DNA of 55,882 nt from Burkholderiales bacterium (GCA_003963005.1 RXJW01000125.1:1-55882), one strand, 5' to 3'; numbered from the stretch's first letter, positions 17,225-26,649 are shown. The notes: generated from the letters alone by a model not told the origin. Program-made: numbers and translations.

Positions 17225-17359
17225 TTCGGGCCGCGCGCCGGGCCGCCCCAAGCCGGCCCGCGGGGGCGATGTGCAAGCGGCTCAATGCCGCTTGCATCGC
17301 CGTCCCCTTGGGGGACCGACCAGACTCGCCGCGTTCAGCGGGCGAGACTGGGCGAGGGG
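17225..17359 (-). repeat. Gene-end repeat element, copy B (after sodB)
   Basis: It directly abuts the sodB stop codon and ends before the terminator hairpin, so it lies in the sodB 3' untranslated region. It is the best match to copy A (10560-10687). The central stem here is GCAAGCGG paired with CCGCTTGC around CTCAATG, and the outer arms GGGGCGATG and CATCGCC...CCCC are shared with copy A. The stem arms differ from copy A while pairing is kept. A side hairpin, GTCCCC-TTG-GGGGAC, is also shared. Confidence 0.85.
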
Positions 17360-17941
17360 TCAAGCGAAGTTCGCCTCGGCAAACTGCCAGTTCACGAGGT
17401 TCGACAGGAAGGTCTCCACGAACTTCGGGCGCAGGTTGCGGTAGTCGATGTAGTAGGCGTGTTCCCACACGTCGACGGTCAGCAGGGCCTTGTCGGCGGT
17501 GGTCAGCGGGGTGCCGGCGGCGCCCGTGTTGACGATGTCGACGCTGCCGTCGGCCTTCTTGACCAGCCAGGTCCAGCCCGAGCCGAAGTTGCCCACGGCG
17601 CTCTTCACGAAAGCTTCCTTGAAGGCGGCGTAGCTGCCCCACTTGGCGTTGATGGCATCCGCCAGCGCGCCGCTGGGTTCGCCGCCGCCATTGGGCTTCA
17701 TGCAGTTCCAGAAGAAGGTGTGGTTCCAGATCTGGGCGGCGTTGTTGTAGATGCCGCCGGAGCTCTTCTTGACGATCTCTTCGAGCGTGAGCGATTCGAA
17801 CTCGGTGCCCTTCTGCAGGTTGTTCAGGTTCACCACATAGGCGTTGTGGTGCTTGCCATGGTGGAACTCCAGCGTTTCCTTGCTGTAGTGCGGGGCCAGG
17901 GAGTCGATCGGGTAGGGCAGCGGGGGCAGCGTGTGTTCCAT
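17360..17941 (-). CDS. sodB: Superoxide dismutase, iron type
   Basis: A 193-residue cytoplasmic enzyme that dismutates superoxide to oxygen and hydrogen peroxide. Metal ligands are H27 (in [12 protein letters not shown]), H74 (in [11 protein letters not shown]), D157 and H161 (in [11 protein letters not shown]). The AAQIWNH form and SGWTWLV support the iron type. ATG 17941 is the family start. The gene stands alone downstream of xseA, as in other Burkholderiales. Its 3' untranslated region holds repeat copy B and then a hairpin terminator. Confidence 0.96.
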   Translation of the reverse strand: MEHTLPPLPYPIDSLAPHYSKETLEFHHGKHHNAYVVNLNNLQKGTEFESLTLEEIVKKSSGGIYNNAAQIWNHTFFWNCMKPNGGGEPSGALADAINAKWGSYAAFKEAFVKSAVGNFGSGWTWLVKKADGSVDIVNTGAAGTPLTTADKALLTVDVWEHAYYIDYRNLRPKFVETFLSNLVNWQFAEANFA

Positions 17942-17999
17942 GGTCTGAACCTCAGGTGTTGGGGGGAAGGGAGTCGCGGCGGATTGTAGGGAGGGCCGA

Positions 18000-19301
18000 T
18001 CACCCTTGCGGCAAAGGCCGTACCCGCAGGACCTGCATTTCGGCGCTGCCGTCGGCCAGCACGGTGCGCACCTCGCGGCCGGGCTGCAGGGCCTGCACCG
18101 TCGTGATCGCCCCGCCCTGCCCGTCGTCCAGCCAGGCATAGCCCCGGGCGAGCACGTGGTGGGGGTCGAGTGCCTGCAGTCGAGCCTGCAGGGCGTCCAG
18201 CCGCGTGTGCTGGCGCGCCAGCCCGTCGCGGCGCGCGCGCTCGTGGCGCTGGGCGAGGTGATTCAGGCGCTGCGCCTGCAATTCCACGCGGCGCCGCGGC
18301 GCCGCCGCAGCGCGCTGGGCCAGCAGTTCCAGCAGCCGGCGCTGACGGGCCAGCACATCGCTCGGGCGCGACAAGCGCAGCGCCAGTCGGTCCAGTCGCT
18401 GGGCGAGCGACTGCAGCCGGTGGTCCAGGCGCAGCGTCAAGGCGCGTTCCAGGCTGGCGAGCTGGCTCAACAGCGACTCCCGCGACGGCGCTGCCAGCTC
18501 CGCCGCCGCCGTGGGCGTGGGCGCACGCAGGTCGGCCGCCATGTCGCACAGCGTCACATCCGTCTCATGGCCCACGCCGCAGACGACCGGCAAGGCCGAC
18601 GCCGCCACTGCGCGCACCACGCGCTCGTCGTTGAACGCCCACAGGTCCTCCAGCGAACCGCCACCGCGCACCAGCAGCAGCACGTCCACCTCGGCCCGGT
18701 CGTTGGCCACCTGCAGCGCCCGCACCAGAGCCGGCGGCGCTTCCACGCCCTGCACGGGGCTCGAGTAGACGATCACCTGCACCTGGGGTGCCCGCCGCGC
18801 CAGCGCCGTGAGCACGTCGTGCAGCGCCGCACCGGCGGACGAGGTGATGACGCCGATGCGCTGCGGGTGCGGCGGCAGCGCCCGCTTGACGTCGGGATCG
18901 AACAGGCCCTCGGCAGCCAGCCGGGCGCGCAGCTTCAGGAACTGCTCGTACAGCGTGCCGGCGCCGGCCCGCCTCATCGCCTCGACGACGAACTGCAGCT
19001 CGCCCCGCGGCTCGTACACGGCCACCCGGCCGCGCAATTCCACCAGCACGCCCTCGCCCGGCGCAAAGTCCAGCAGGGCTGCCGCACGGCGGAACATCGC
19101 GCAACGCAGGCTGGCCGCCTGGCCGTCGGCGTCTTTCAGGTTGAAGTAGCAGTGGCCGCTGGCCGCCCGGGTGAAGCCGGCGATCTCGCCGCCCACCACG
19201 ACGACGGAGAAGCGGTCGGTCAGCGCCTGCGACACCGCCGCAAGCAAGCCTGCGACGCCCCAGACACGCCGTCCCGATGCGGGCTCGCGCGGCTCAATCA
19301 C
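18000..19301 (-). CDS. xseA: Exodeoxyribonuclease VII large subunit
   Basis: The catalytic subunit of exonuclease VII, which degrades single-stranded DNA. It has an N-terminal OB-fold ([16 protein letters not shown] through GHCYFNLKD), then the catalytic core with [35 protein letters not shown] and [29 protein letters not shown] long coiled-coil with many Leu and Arg follows at about residues 275-390, then a short C-terminal segment with RGYAWL. The GTG at 19301 gives 433 residues and a leader of normal length before the OB-fold; a TTG at 19349 would add 16 residues. There is no strong ribosome site at either. xseB is not in the window. Confidence 0.93.
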   Translation of the reverse strand: MIEPREPASGRRVWGVAGLLAAVSQALTDRFSVVVVGGEIAGFTRAASGHCYFNLKDADGQAASLRCAMFRRAAALLDFAPGEGVLVELRGRVAVYEPRGELQFVVEAMRRAGAGTLYEQFLKLRARLAAEGLFDPDVKRALPPHPQRIGVITSSAGAALHDVLTALARRAPQVQVIVYSSPVQGVEAPPALVRALQVANDRAEVDVLLLVRGGGSLEDLWAFNDERVVRAVAASALPVVCGVGHETDVTLCDMAADLRAPTPTAAAELAAPSRESLLSQLASLERALTLRLDHRLQSLAQRLDRLALRLSRPSDVLARQRRLLELLAQRAAAAPRRRVELQAQRLNHLAQRHERARRDGLARQHTRLDALQARLQALDPHHVLARGYAWLDDGQGGAITTVQALQPGREVRTVLADGSAEMQVLRVRPLPQG

Positions 19302-19652
19302 GCGCAAACCCAATGCCGGCGCGGGTCGGGAAGTCCACAACCGCGCCAATGCTGGGCTCGCGGGCGATTTCGCCCTGCGCCGCCGTCACGCGACCGTCAT
19401 GCGCCCATAACCTCTTGTTTTTCAATTCGATTTCCGCTGCTCAAACTTGAGGCAAGTTGTTCAAGGCCTTGATTTGACGGCCCTCCCGACGCGACACACC
19501 CGGTTTGCCCACAAAGTTATCCACAGCATCGGTGGATTGTTCCGGGGCGGGATTCTTGGGGTTTCGCCATGGGCGGAAGCCCCCGGCGCTGGGGCCATAA
19601 TCCCGCGCACTCGACGGCCGGTTGGCGGCCGGTTTTTTCGACGGGGACCACC
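19302..19652. other. Intergenic region between xseA and exbB
   Basis: 351 bases, more A+T-rich than its surroundings. It holds the divergent control regions of xseA and the exbB-lpxK operon. Visible elements are the inverted repeat GGGCGA-TT-TCGCCC at 19362-19375, a perfect DnaA box at 19517-19525, a -10-like CATAAT at 19596-19601 without a good -35, and a short GC hairpin with six T residues at 19615-19638 just before the exbB start. No coding frame is convincing. Confidence 0.6.
19517..19525 (+). promoter_or_regulatory. Isolated perfect DnaA box
   Basis: TTATCCACA matches the DnaA-box consensus exactly. It is alone: no cluster of further boxes and no dnaA, dnaN or gidA gene nearby. It could titrate DnaA or mark DnaA control of the adjacent genes, or be chance. 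Confidence 0.45.
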
Positions 19653-20270
19653 TTGTTTTCGATCATACAAGCCGCCGGCTGGCCGATCTGGCCCCTGCTC
19701 CTGTGCTCTGTCCTGGCCCTGGCCCTCATCATCGAGCGGCTGTCGAGCCTGCGCGCCAAGCGCATCCTGCCGCCGCGGCTGCTGGACGACGTGCTGAACG
19801 TGAGCGCGCAGCAATTGCCCGCCAACGACGTGGTCGACCGGCTCGCCGAAAACTCCATCCTGGGTGAAGTGCTGGCCTCGGGCCTGCGCGCCGTGAAGGC
19901 GGAGCCCCAGATGCCCGAGGGCAAGCTGCGCCTGGTGTTTGAGTTCGCCGGGCGCCGCGCGGTGCACCAGCTCGAGCGCTACATGAACACGCTCGGCACC
20001 ATCGCCACGGCCGCGCCCCTGCTGGGCCTGATGGGCACGGTGGTGGGCATGATCGAGATCTTCGGCAGCCAGACGCCGGGCGGCGGCAACCCCGCACAGT
20101 TGGCACACGGCATCTCGATCGCGCTCTACAACACCGCCTTCGGCCTGATCATCGCGATCCCGACGCTGGTCGCGCACCGTTACTTCAAGGGCCGCATCGA
20201 GGAGTACGTGCTCGAGCTCGAAGCGGCTGCCGACCGGCTGCTCGGCCAACTGCGCCGTTACACGGTCTGA
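19653..20270 (+). CDS. MotA/TolQ/ExbB proton channel family protein (lpxK operon)
   Basis: A 205-residue inner-membrane protein with three membrane helices: one at the N-terminus (IIQAAGWPIWPLLLCSVLAL) and two in the C-terminal half (TAAPLLGLMGTVVGMIEIF and ALYNTAFGLIIAIPTLVAHRYF). These are the pore-lining helices of ExbB/TolQ. The start is the TTG at 19653; that gives the family start (M)FSIIQAAGWP, and the longer frame upstream is not conserved-looking. It is followed 18 bases later by an ExbD/TolR partner, and together they would convert the proton gradient to mechanical work. No TonB or TolA is in this operon; lpxK, trm112 and kdsB follow instead. Confidence 0.92.
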   Translation: MFSIIQAAGWPIWPLLLCSVLALALIIERLSSLRAKRILPPRLLDDVLNVSAQQLPANDVVDRLAENSILGEVLASGLRAVKAEPQMPEGKLRLVFEFAGRRAVHQLERYMNTLGTIATAAPLLGLMGTVVGMIEIFGSQTPGGGNPAQLAHGISIALYNTAFGLIIAIPTLVAHRYFKGRIEEYVLELEAAADRLLGQLRRYTV

Positions 20271-20288
20271 GCCTGACGAGGAGCGGCC

Positions 20289-20705
20289 ATGCGCTTTCGC
20301 ACCCCACGCACCGAGCCTCCGGAGATCAACCTGATCCCGTTCATCGACGTGCTGCTGGTCATCCTCATCTTCCTGATGCTGTCGACGACCTATTCCAAGT
20401 TCACCGAGCTGCAGATCACGCTGCCCTCGGCCGACGCCGAGAAACTGAAGGACCGCCCGCAGGAAGTCATCGTCAGCGTGGCCGCTGACGGCCGCTTCGT
20501 CGTGAACCGCCAGGCCGTCGAAGGCCGCTCGGTGGACATCCTCGTGACCGCGCTGCGCCAGGCCTCCGGGGGCAACGCCGAGGCCTCACTCATCATCTCG
20601 GCCGACGCGGCGACGCCGCATCAGGCGGTGGTCAATGTGATGGACGCCGCGCGCCGCGTTGGCCTCACGCGTGTCACCTTCGCCGCCCAGACCGACGCTC
20701 GCTGA
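20289..20705 (+). CDS. ExbD/TolR family protein (lpxK operon)
   Basis: A 138-residue protein with one membrane helix carrying the key aspartate in INLIPFIDVLLVILIFLML, then a periplasmic domain ending with [13 protein letters not shown]. It partners the upstream ExbB/TolQ protein in a proton-driven complex. The GAGGAG ribosome site upstream of ATG 20289 is good. Its 3' end overlaps the start of lpxK by about 35 bases, which implies translational coupling. It is a distant paralogue of the two ExbD proteins at 25735-26616. Confidence 0.93.
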   Translation: MRFRTPRTEPPEINLIPFIDVLLVILIFLMLSTTYSKFTELQITLPSADAEKLKDRPQEVIVSVAADGRFVVNRQAVEGRSVDILVTALRQASGGNAEASLIISADAATPHQAVVNVMDAARRVGLTRVTFAAQTDAR

Positions 20706-21726
20706 GCGCGCAAGCGCGCGGCTGCAGGCCGAGTGGCTGACGGGCGGCCCGCTCTCCGCTGCGCTGCTGCCGCTGGCCTGGCTGTACCGCAGCCTTCTGG
20801 CCCTGCGGCGTCTGGCCTACGCGCTGGGGCTAAAACGCACGGCGGCGCTGCCGGTGCCCGTCATCGTGGTCGGCAACTGGATCGTCGGCGGCGCCGGCAA
20901 GACGCCGACCACGCTCGCCCTGCTGGAGCAGCTGCGTGCGCGCGGCCTGCGGGCGGGCGTGGTGTCGCGCGGGTACGGGCGGGAGGGGGACGGCGTGCGC
21001 CTGGTCACGCGCGTGTCCACGGCCCGCGAGGTGGGCGATGAACCGCTGCTGATCCACCTGCGCGGCCGCGTCCCCGTGGCCGTGGGGCGCGACCGCGTGG
21101 CCGCTGCCCGGGCCTTGCTCAAGGCCGAGCCGAGCTTGCAAATCGTCGTCAGCGACGACGGCCTGCAGCACTGGCGCCTGCCGCGCCAACTCAGCGTGCT
21201 GGTGTTCGACGAGCGCGGCCTGGGCAATGGACGCCTGCTGCCGGCCGGGCCACTGCGGCAGCCACCCGAAGCGCCTGGGCCCGGCCAACTCGTCGTCTAC
21301 AACGCCTCCGCGGCCAGCACCGCGCTTGCCGGCTTCGTGGCCGAGCGCCGCCTGGCCGGCGCGGTGCGGCTGGCGGACTGGTGGGCCGGCCATCCGGCGA
21401 GCATGGACATCCTGCTCGGTCTGCGCGAGAAGCCCGGTCTGCTCGCGGTCGCCGGGGTGGCCCGACCGCAGCGCTTCTTCGACATGCTGGCCCGCCTGGG
21501 CCTGCGGGTCGACACCCTCGCCTTGCCCGACCACGACGACTTCGCCGCCCTGCCCTGGGCCACCGACGCGCCAGGCATCCTGCTGACCGAGAAGGACGCG
21601 GTGAAGCTCTCGCCCGAGCGGGTCGGGTCGCTGCCCGTGTGGGTCGTGGCGCTAGACTTCTCACCCGGCGTCGGCTTCGCGGCCGCGCTGGATCGCCAAC
21701 TGAACTCACTGTCCCTGCCTGCCTGA
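20671..21726 (+). CDS. lpxK: Tetraacyldisaccharide 4'-kinase
   Basis: A kinase of lipid A synthesis that phosphorylates the 4' position of the disaccharide precursor at the inner membrane; about 351 residues. An N-terminal hydrophobic segment ([21 protein letters not shown]) is followed by the P-loop [15 protein letters not shown], the SRGYGR motif, VSDDGLQHW with the catalytic aspartates, and [18 protein letters not shown]. Start choice: the GTG at 20671 lies inside exbD, and a TTG at 20659 is an alternative. Its stop overlaps the ATG of trm112 (TGATG). Confidence 0.95.
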   Translation: MSPSPPRPTLAERASARLQAEWLTGGPLSAALLPLAWLYRSLLALRRLAYALGLKRTAALPVPVIVVGNWIVGGAGKTPTTLALLEQLRARGLRAGVVSRGYGREGDGVRLVTRVSTAREVGDEPLLIHLRGRVPVAVGRDRVAAARALLKAEPSLQIVVSDDGLQHWRLPRQLSVLVFDERGLGNGRLLPAGPLRQPPEAPGPGQLVVYNASAASTALAGFVAERRLAGAVRLADWWAGHPASMDILLGLREKPGLLAVAGVARPQRFFDMLARLGLRVDTLALPDHDDFAALPWATDAPGILLTEKDAVKLSPERVGSLPVWVVALDFSPGVGFAAALDRQLNSLSLPA

Positions 21727-21935
21727 TGGATCAACGCCTCATCGAAATGCTGGTCTGCCCCCTCTGCAAGGGGCCGTTGACGCTGCTGCGCGAGGGCGAA
21801 CTGCCCGCACTCGGCTGCCGCGCCGACCGGCTGGCCTTCCCGATCCGCGATGGCATCCCGCTGATGCTGGAGAACGAGGCCCGCCCCTGGGACCCGGAGC
21901 CGGTCAGCGCCCCCTCCCCGCTCGCCGCGTCCTGA
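21726..21935 (+). CDS. Trm112 family protein
   Basis: A 69-residue protein of the YcaR/Trm112 family. It shows [14 protein letters not shown] with a CxxC pair, then [20 protein letters not shown]. Of the four zinc-type cysteine positions in some members, three are visible (two in CPLC, one in GC). In eukaryotes and archaea Trm112 activates methyltransferases; the bacterial role is unsettled. The gene overlaps the lpxK stop by one base and kdsB starts 4 bases after it, the usual lpxK-trm112-kdsB order. Confidence 0.92.
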   Translation: MDQRLIEMLVCPLCKGPLTLLREGELPALGCRADRLAFPIRDGIPLMLENEARPWDPEPVSAPSPLAAS

Positions 21936-21939
21936 CGCC

Positions 21940-22677
21940 GTGAGCTTCACCGTCATCATCCCGGCGCGGCTGGCATCGACCCGCCTGCCGAACAAGCCGC
22001 TGGCCGACATCGCCGGCCTGCCGATGATCGTGCGCGTGGCGCAGCGGGCAGCGCAGTCGGGCGCCAGCCGCATCGTCGTCGCGACCGACGCCCCCGAGGT
22101 GGCTGCCGCCTGCGCCGCCCACAACGTGCAGGCGCTGATGACGCGGGCCGACCACCCCTCGGGCAGTGATCGTCTGGCAGAAGCCGTCGAGCAGCTCGGG
22201 CTGCCCGACGACGCGGCGGTCGTCAACGTGCAGGGCGACGAACCGCTCATCGCGCCGGCCATGATCGACGCCTGCGCCGCGACGCTGGCCGCGCAGCCGG
22301 AGTGCGTGATGGCCACCGTCGCGCATGCGCTCACCGACGCTTCCGAGTTTGCGAACCCGAACGTCGTGAAGCTGGTGACCGACCGGGCCGGCCGGGCGCT
22401 GTATTTCTCACGCGCGCCCATCGCCTGGTGGCGCGATGGCGCGGGTGCGCCGAACCAGGCGCTGCGCCACGTGGGCCTGTACGCCTACCGTGCCGGCTTC
22501 CTGCGGCGCTTCCCGACGCTGGCGGTCAGCCCGCTGGAGCAGATCGAGTCGCTGGAGCAGCTGCGCGTGCTGTGGCATGGCGAGCGCATCGCGGTGCACG
22601 TGAGCCCCGAGCGACCCGGCCCGGGCGTCGACACGCCCGAGGATCTGGCCCGCGTGAGGGCGCTGCTTCAGGGTTGA
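21940..22677 (+). CDS. kdsB: 3-deoxy-manno-octulosonate cytidylyltransferase
   Basis: A 245-residue cytoplasmic enzyme that makes CMP-Kdo from CTP and Kdo for the lipopolysaccharide inner core. Markers are [24 protein letters not shown] at the N-terminus (nucleotide site), [18 protein letters not shown], the active segment [15 protein letters not shown], and [15 protein letters not shown] near the C-terminus. The GTG start at 21940 follows trm112 by 4 bases. With lpxK it places this operon in envelope biogenesis. Confidence 0.97.
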   Translation: MSFTVIIPARLASTRLPNKPLADIAGLPMIVRVAQRAAQSGASRIVVATDAPEVAAACAAHNVQALMTRADHPSGSDRLAEAVEQLGLPDDAAVVNVQGDEPLIAPAMIDACAATLAAQPECVMATVAHALTDASEFANPNVVKLVTDRAGRALYFSRAPIAWWRDGAGAPNQALRHVGLYAYRAGFLRRFPTLAVSPLEQIESLEQLRVLWHGERIAVHVSPERPGPGVDTPEDLARVRALLQG

Positions 22678-22776
22678 TGCGCGGTCCGCAGCGTCAGGCC
22701 TGCGAAAGTCCGCATGCGATACTCGACCGCTGAGCTGAAGCGGCACTTTCCCACGGTCCCGTCGATGCACGAATAG

Positions 22777-23445
<669 letters not shown>

Positions 23446-23462
23446 CGCGGCCCCTCCCCAAG

Positions 23463-23496
23463 AAAGCCGCGGCGCCTCCCGCCCCGCGGCTTTTTT
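23463..23496 (+). terminator. Rho-independent terminator of adk
   Basis: The stem AAGCCGCGG / CCGCGGCTT (loop of 11) is followed by six T residues at 23491-23496, 18 bases after the adk stop codon. Confidence 0.9.
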
Positions 23497-23506
23497 GTCG
23501 GCCACA

Positions 23507-23524
23507 ATTGACGTTTACGTCAAT
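23507..23524. promoter_or_regulatory. Palindromic operator upstream of the short-chain dehydrogenase
   Basis: The perfect inverted repeat ATTGACGT-TT-ACGTCAAT lies 20 bases before the start codon. It resembles, from memory, the operator class of the MerR-family regulator LiuR, which controls branched-chain amino acid breakdown in Proteobacteria. The match to a named regulator is inferred; no regulator gene of that kind is in the window. Confidence 0.65.
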
Positions 23525-23544
23525 CAACCCAGGAGATCCTCATC

Positions 23545-24303
23545 ATGGAAATCGCAGGCAAGGTGTTCATCGTCACCGGCGGCGCCTCGGGCCTCGGTGA
23601 AGGCACCGCACGCATGCTGGCGGCCCACGGCGGCAAGGTCGTCGTTGCCGACCTGCAGGTCGAGCGCGGCGAGCAGGTCGCCCAGGACATCGGCGGCGTG
23701 TTCGTCAAGTGCGACGTCAGCCAGGAAGCTGACGGCCGGGCCGCCGTGGCCGCGGCCACGGGCCTCGGCAAGCTGGTGGGCCTCGTGAACTGCGCCGGCA
23801 TCGCCCCCGCCATCAAGACCGTCGGCAAGGACGGCGCCCACCCCCTCGCCGCGTTCAGCAAGACGATCACGGTCAACCTGATCGGCACGTTCAACATGAT
23901 CCGCCTGGCGGCCGAAGCGATGGCCAGGAACGAGCCGGAGGCCACCGGCGAGCGCGGCGTGCTGATCTCGACGGCGTCCGTCGCCGCCTATGACGGCCAG
24001 ATCGGCCAGGCCGCCTACGCAGCCTCCAAGGGTGGTGTCGTGGGCATGACGTTGCCGATCGCCCGCGACCTGGCGCGCAACGGCATCCGCAACATGACCA
24101 TCGCGCCGGGCATCTTCGGCACGCCGATGCTGTTCGGCATGCCGCAGGAGGTGCAGGATGCGCTGGCGGCGAGCGTCCCCTTCCCGAGCCGCCTGGGCAA
24201 GCCGGAGGACTACGCCAAGCTCGTCCACCAGATCGTCACGAACGACATGCTCAACGGCGAGGTCATCCGGCTGGACGGTGCGATCCGCCTGGCCCCGAAG
24301 TGA
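23545..24303 (+). CDS. Short-chain dehydrogenase, 3-hydroxyacyl-CoA dehydrogenase type 2-like
   Basis: A 252-residue classical SDR. The cofactor site is [16 protein letters not shown], with an aspartate (VVVADLQ) that points to NAD+. It has the NCAGIAPA motif, catalytic Ser in [11 protein letters not shown], and Y-x3-K in AAYAASKGG. The segment [15 protein letters not shown] and the end [15 protein letters not shown] resemble the mitochondrial HSD17B10 group, which oxidises 3-hydroxyacyl-CoA and 2-methyl-3-hydroxybutyryl-CoA (isoleucine breakdown). An AGGAG site fits the ATG. The palindromic operator just upstream supports regulation with fatty or branched-chain acid metabolism. The exact substrate is not proven. 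Confidence 0.88.
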   Translation: MEIAGKVFIVTGGASGLGEGTARMLAAHGGKVVVADLQVERGEQVAQDIGGVFVKCDVSQEADGRAAVAAATGLGKLVGLVNCAGIAPAIKTVGKDGAHPLAAFSKTITVNLIGTFNMIRLAAEAMARNEPEATGERGVLISTASVAAYDGQIGQAAYAASKGGVVGMTLPIARDLARNGIRNMTIAPGIFGTPMLFGMPQEVQDALAASVPFPSRLGKPEDYAKLVHQIVTNDMLNGEVIRLDGAIRLAPK

Positions 24304-24323
24304 GCTGAGCCTCACGCCAAAGG

Positions 24324-24348
24324 AAAAGGCCCCGGACGGGGCCTTTTT
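24324..24348. terminator. Bidirectional terminator
   Basis: The 10-bp stem AAAAGGCCCC / GGGGCCTTTT with loop GGAC has T-runs on both strands, between the convergent SDR gene (ends 24303) and the TPR-like gene (ends 24404). Confidence 0.88.
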
Positions 24349-24403
24349 GCTGCTCGACCGGTCGTGAGGCCAGCGGCTGCCAGCCTCACGCCTTATCAGG
24401 CGA

Positions 24404-25651
24404 TCACTTCTTGGCGCTGCGCGCCTGAATCTGCCACAGGCGGGCCAGTTCGCCCGAACCGTCGGTACCCTTGACGCCGCGCCAGATGGTCTGCGCCTTG
24501 GACACTTCGCCGGCGTTGTAGTACGCCAGGCCCTGATAGAACTTGGCGTCGTCGGCGCGGGTGAAGTTGTCCTTGGCAATGCCGGCATCCACCAGCGCCA
24601 GGCCTTCGGCCTTGTCGCCGGCGAACACGCGGGCGAGACCCAGCTTGATGAGTTCATCGCCGGTCTTGGCATCCTTGGCGGCCTTCACTGCCGCCGCCGA
24701 GCCTGCCTTGGCTTCGGCCGACTTCTTGACCATCAGGTCCAGCAGACGCTTGTGGCGGGCACCTTCAGCGCCCTGGCCCAGCACGCCCGCCTGCAGACCC
24801 TGCTCGACGATCTTGCGGCCTTCGTCGGGCGAGCCGGCCTGCGCTGCCAGTTGGGCGGCTTCCATGTACTCGTCCGCCGTCTTCAGGTTGCCGGTGGCGA
24901 GTTGGAGGCGGTTGATGTCGAAGTTGAAGCGCGGCGAGAAGCCCTTCTTGCCCTGCAGGCCGCCAAGCACCTGGGCCCACAGTTCCTTGCGGGGGTAGTA
25001 GTTCAGCAGGCGCTCGACCGCGTAGGACTCGGTGGCCGCGTCACCCTTCTTCTGGGCGGCGAAGAGCAGGATGTTGAGCTTGTCCTGGCTCGGGGCCTTG
25101 CCTGCCTTCTCGTCAGCCTGCACTTCAGCGAGCGTGTCCTTCAGGACGGCCGTCATGTCGCCCGACTTGAACTGGGCCTGCTGCTGCATCTGCTTGACCG
25201 ACGGGCTGTTGCCGCCCGCGGCGAAGTACTTGTTGGCCCACTCCAGCGCCTTGGGCGCGTTGTTGGCGCGCAGGTAGGTGCCGGCGATGGCTTCCATGTA
25301 CTGCAGTTGCTGGGGGCCACCCAGCTTGGCCTTGAGCACGTCGAACGAGCGCGCCATCGTGTCGGGGTCGTTCGCGCCCATGGCGGCCGAGAAGCGCACG
25401 CCTTCGATGGCGTTGGTCTCGCCCGGCGTGCGGCCGCCGACGGCTTCTGCGTCGCGCAGCTTGGCCAGCGCTTCCTTGTACTTGCCGGCCTTGACCAGCT
25501 TGCTCGCCTCGCCCAGCGGCGTGCCGACTTCCTTGCGGACGGTGTCCTGCGCAGCGGCCTGGCTGAGGCCGAATTCGGCACCCGGCGCACCGTTCAGGGA
25601 CAGGGCCAGCGCGCCGACGGCGACTGCCACGATGGATTTCAAAGCTTTCAA
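24404..25651 (-). CDS. Secreted TPR-like protein of the TonB operon
   Basis: A 415-residue protein with an N-terminal signal peptide (hydrophobic SIVAVAVGALALSL, likely cleavage near QAAAQD) and then helical repeats of TPR or Sel1-like character. Examples are EASKLVKAGKYKEALAKLRDAE, AIAGTYLRANNAPKALEWANKYF and FYQGLAYYNAGEVSKAQTIW near the end. It is probably periplasmic or outer-membrane associated. The TTG at 25651 was chosen because AGGAG lies 8 bases upstream; a TTG five codons earlier lacks such a site. It is the last gene after tonB, exbB, exbD and exbD, which suggests that it links the energised TonB complex to a receptor or the cell envelope. Function is otherwise unknown. Confidence 0.8.
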   Translation of the reverse strand: MKALKSIVAVAVGALALSLNGAPGAEFGLSQAAAQDTVRKEVGTPLGEASKLVKAGKYKEALAKLRDAEAVGGRTPGETNAIEGVRFSAAMGANDPDTMARSFDVLKAKLGGPQQLQYMEAIAGTYLRANNAPKALEWANKYFAAGGNSPSVKQMQQQAQFKSGDMTAVLKDTLAEVQADEKAGKAPSQDKLNILLFAAQKKGDAATESYAVERLLNYYPRKELWAQVLGGLQGKKGFSPRFNFDINRLQLATGNLKTADEYMEAAQLAAQAGSPDEGRKIVEQGLQAGVLGQGAEGARHKRLLDLMVKKSAEAKAGSAAAVKAAKDAKTGDELIKLGLARVFAGDKAEGLALVDAGIAKDNFTRADDAKFYQGLAYYNAGEVSKAQTIWRGVKGTDGSGELARLWQIQARSAKK

Positions 25652-25734
25652 CTTGCTCTCCTGCAAAGCAAAAACGCGCCGCCCTCTCGGGCAGCGCGCA
25701 TCACAGTATCGGTGTCCGCGGTCCCGAGGTCACG

Positions 25735-26172
25735 TCACTTGACGTACTGCTCGTTACCGACCATGCCCATCTTCTTGACGTTGTTGCGCTGGGCCGAAGC
25801 CATCACCGCGGCCACGACGCCGTAGTCCACCAGCTTGTTCGGCTTGATGTGCACTTCCGGCTGCTCGCCGATGGACAGGGCGCCCACCTCGGACATCTTG
25901 GCGTTGACCGCGTCGATGTTCGGGAGCACGTTCTCGTCCCAGTAGATGGTGCCGTCGAAGTCGATCAGCACGGTGTGCACGACCGGTTCGTTCTGCGGCG
26001 GGTTCGGGCTCGGCGGCGGCATGTCGAGGTTGATCGTGTGCAGCTGGATCGGGATCGTGATGATCAGCATCACCAGCAGCACCAGCATCACGTCGATCAG
26101 CGGCGTCGTGTTGACGTCCATCATCGGCTCGGGATCACCGCTGCCAGACGAACTTCCAACATTCATTCCCAT
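25735..26172 (-). CDS. exbD: ExbD family biopolymer transport protein (second of two)
   Basis: A 145-residue protein with one membrane helix that carries the proton-relay aspartate (VNTTPLIDVMLVLLVMLIIT). The periplasmic part contains DGTIYWDENVLPN and HIKPNKLVDYGVVAAVMASAQRN. It shares the exact N-terminus MGMNVGSSSG with the ExbD just upstream but is otherwise quite diverged (for example the proline-rich DMPPPSPNPP stretch), so the two are tandem paralogues. It starts 15 bases after the other exbD. Both would assemble with the ExbB at 26650-27477. Confidence 0.93.
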   Translation of the reverse strand: MGMNVGSSSGSGDPEPMMDVNTTPLIDVMLVLLVMLIITIPIQLHTINLDMPPPSPNPPQNEPVVHTVLIDFDGTIYWDENVLPNIDAVNAKMSEVGALSIGEQPEVHIKPNKLVDYGVVAAVMASAQRNNVKKMGMVGNEQYVK

Positions 26173-26187
26173 GTATGACTCCTGGGC

Positions 26188-26616
26188 TCAACCGCCACGA
26201 GCCGGCGGCTCGGTGACGAAGTTGACTCTCATGATGCCCGCGCGCTGGCACGCGAACACCACACGGCCGACCGACTTGTACGGGGACCGGTCGTCGCCGC
26301 GGATGTGCACTTCCGGCTGCGGGTTCTTGACCGATTCCTTGCCGAGGCGCTGAACCAGCTCCTCCATGTCGGGAATCAGCTTGGTGCCCCAGTAGACGTC
26401 ACCGTCCTTGCTGACCGAGAGTTCGATGTTTTCCGGCTTGGTGACGCGGACGATGTTGGTCTCCTTGGGGAGATTCACAGCGATCGACTGCGTCACCACC
26501 GGCACGGTGATGAGGAAGATGATCAGCATCACCAACATCACGTCCACGAGGGGCGTGGTGTTGATGGTTGCGTTGACTTCGTCCTCGCCGGAAGAAGATC
26601 CGACGTTCATGCCCAT
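26188..26616 (-). CDS. exbD: ExbD family biopolymer transport protein (first of two)
   Basis: A 142-residue ExbD with the membrane segment INTTPLVDVMLVMLIIFLIT (key aspartate present) and a periplasmic domain including DGDVYWGTKLIPDMEEL and EVHIRGDDRSPYKSVGRVVFACQRAGI. It is the partner of ExbB in the TonB energising complex. The gene lies 33 bases after exbB and 15 before the second exbD. Confidence 0.94.
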   Translation of the reverse strand: MGMNVGSSSGEDEVNATINTTPLVDVMLVMLIIFLITVPVVTQSIAVNLPKETNIVRVTKPENIELSVSKDGDVYWGTKLIPDMEELVQRLGKESVKNPQPEVHIRGDDRSPYKSVGRVVFACQRAGIMRVNFVTEPPARGG

Positions 26617-26649
26617 AGCTTGAGCTCCTTATCGAGAGCGAGCCAGGAC

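Noticed and set aside
19302..19652. Replication origin
   Set aside because: Only one perfect DnaA box and no A+T-rich 13-mers or origin genes nearby.
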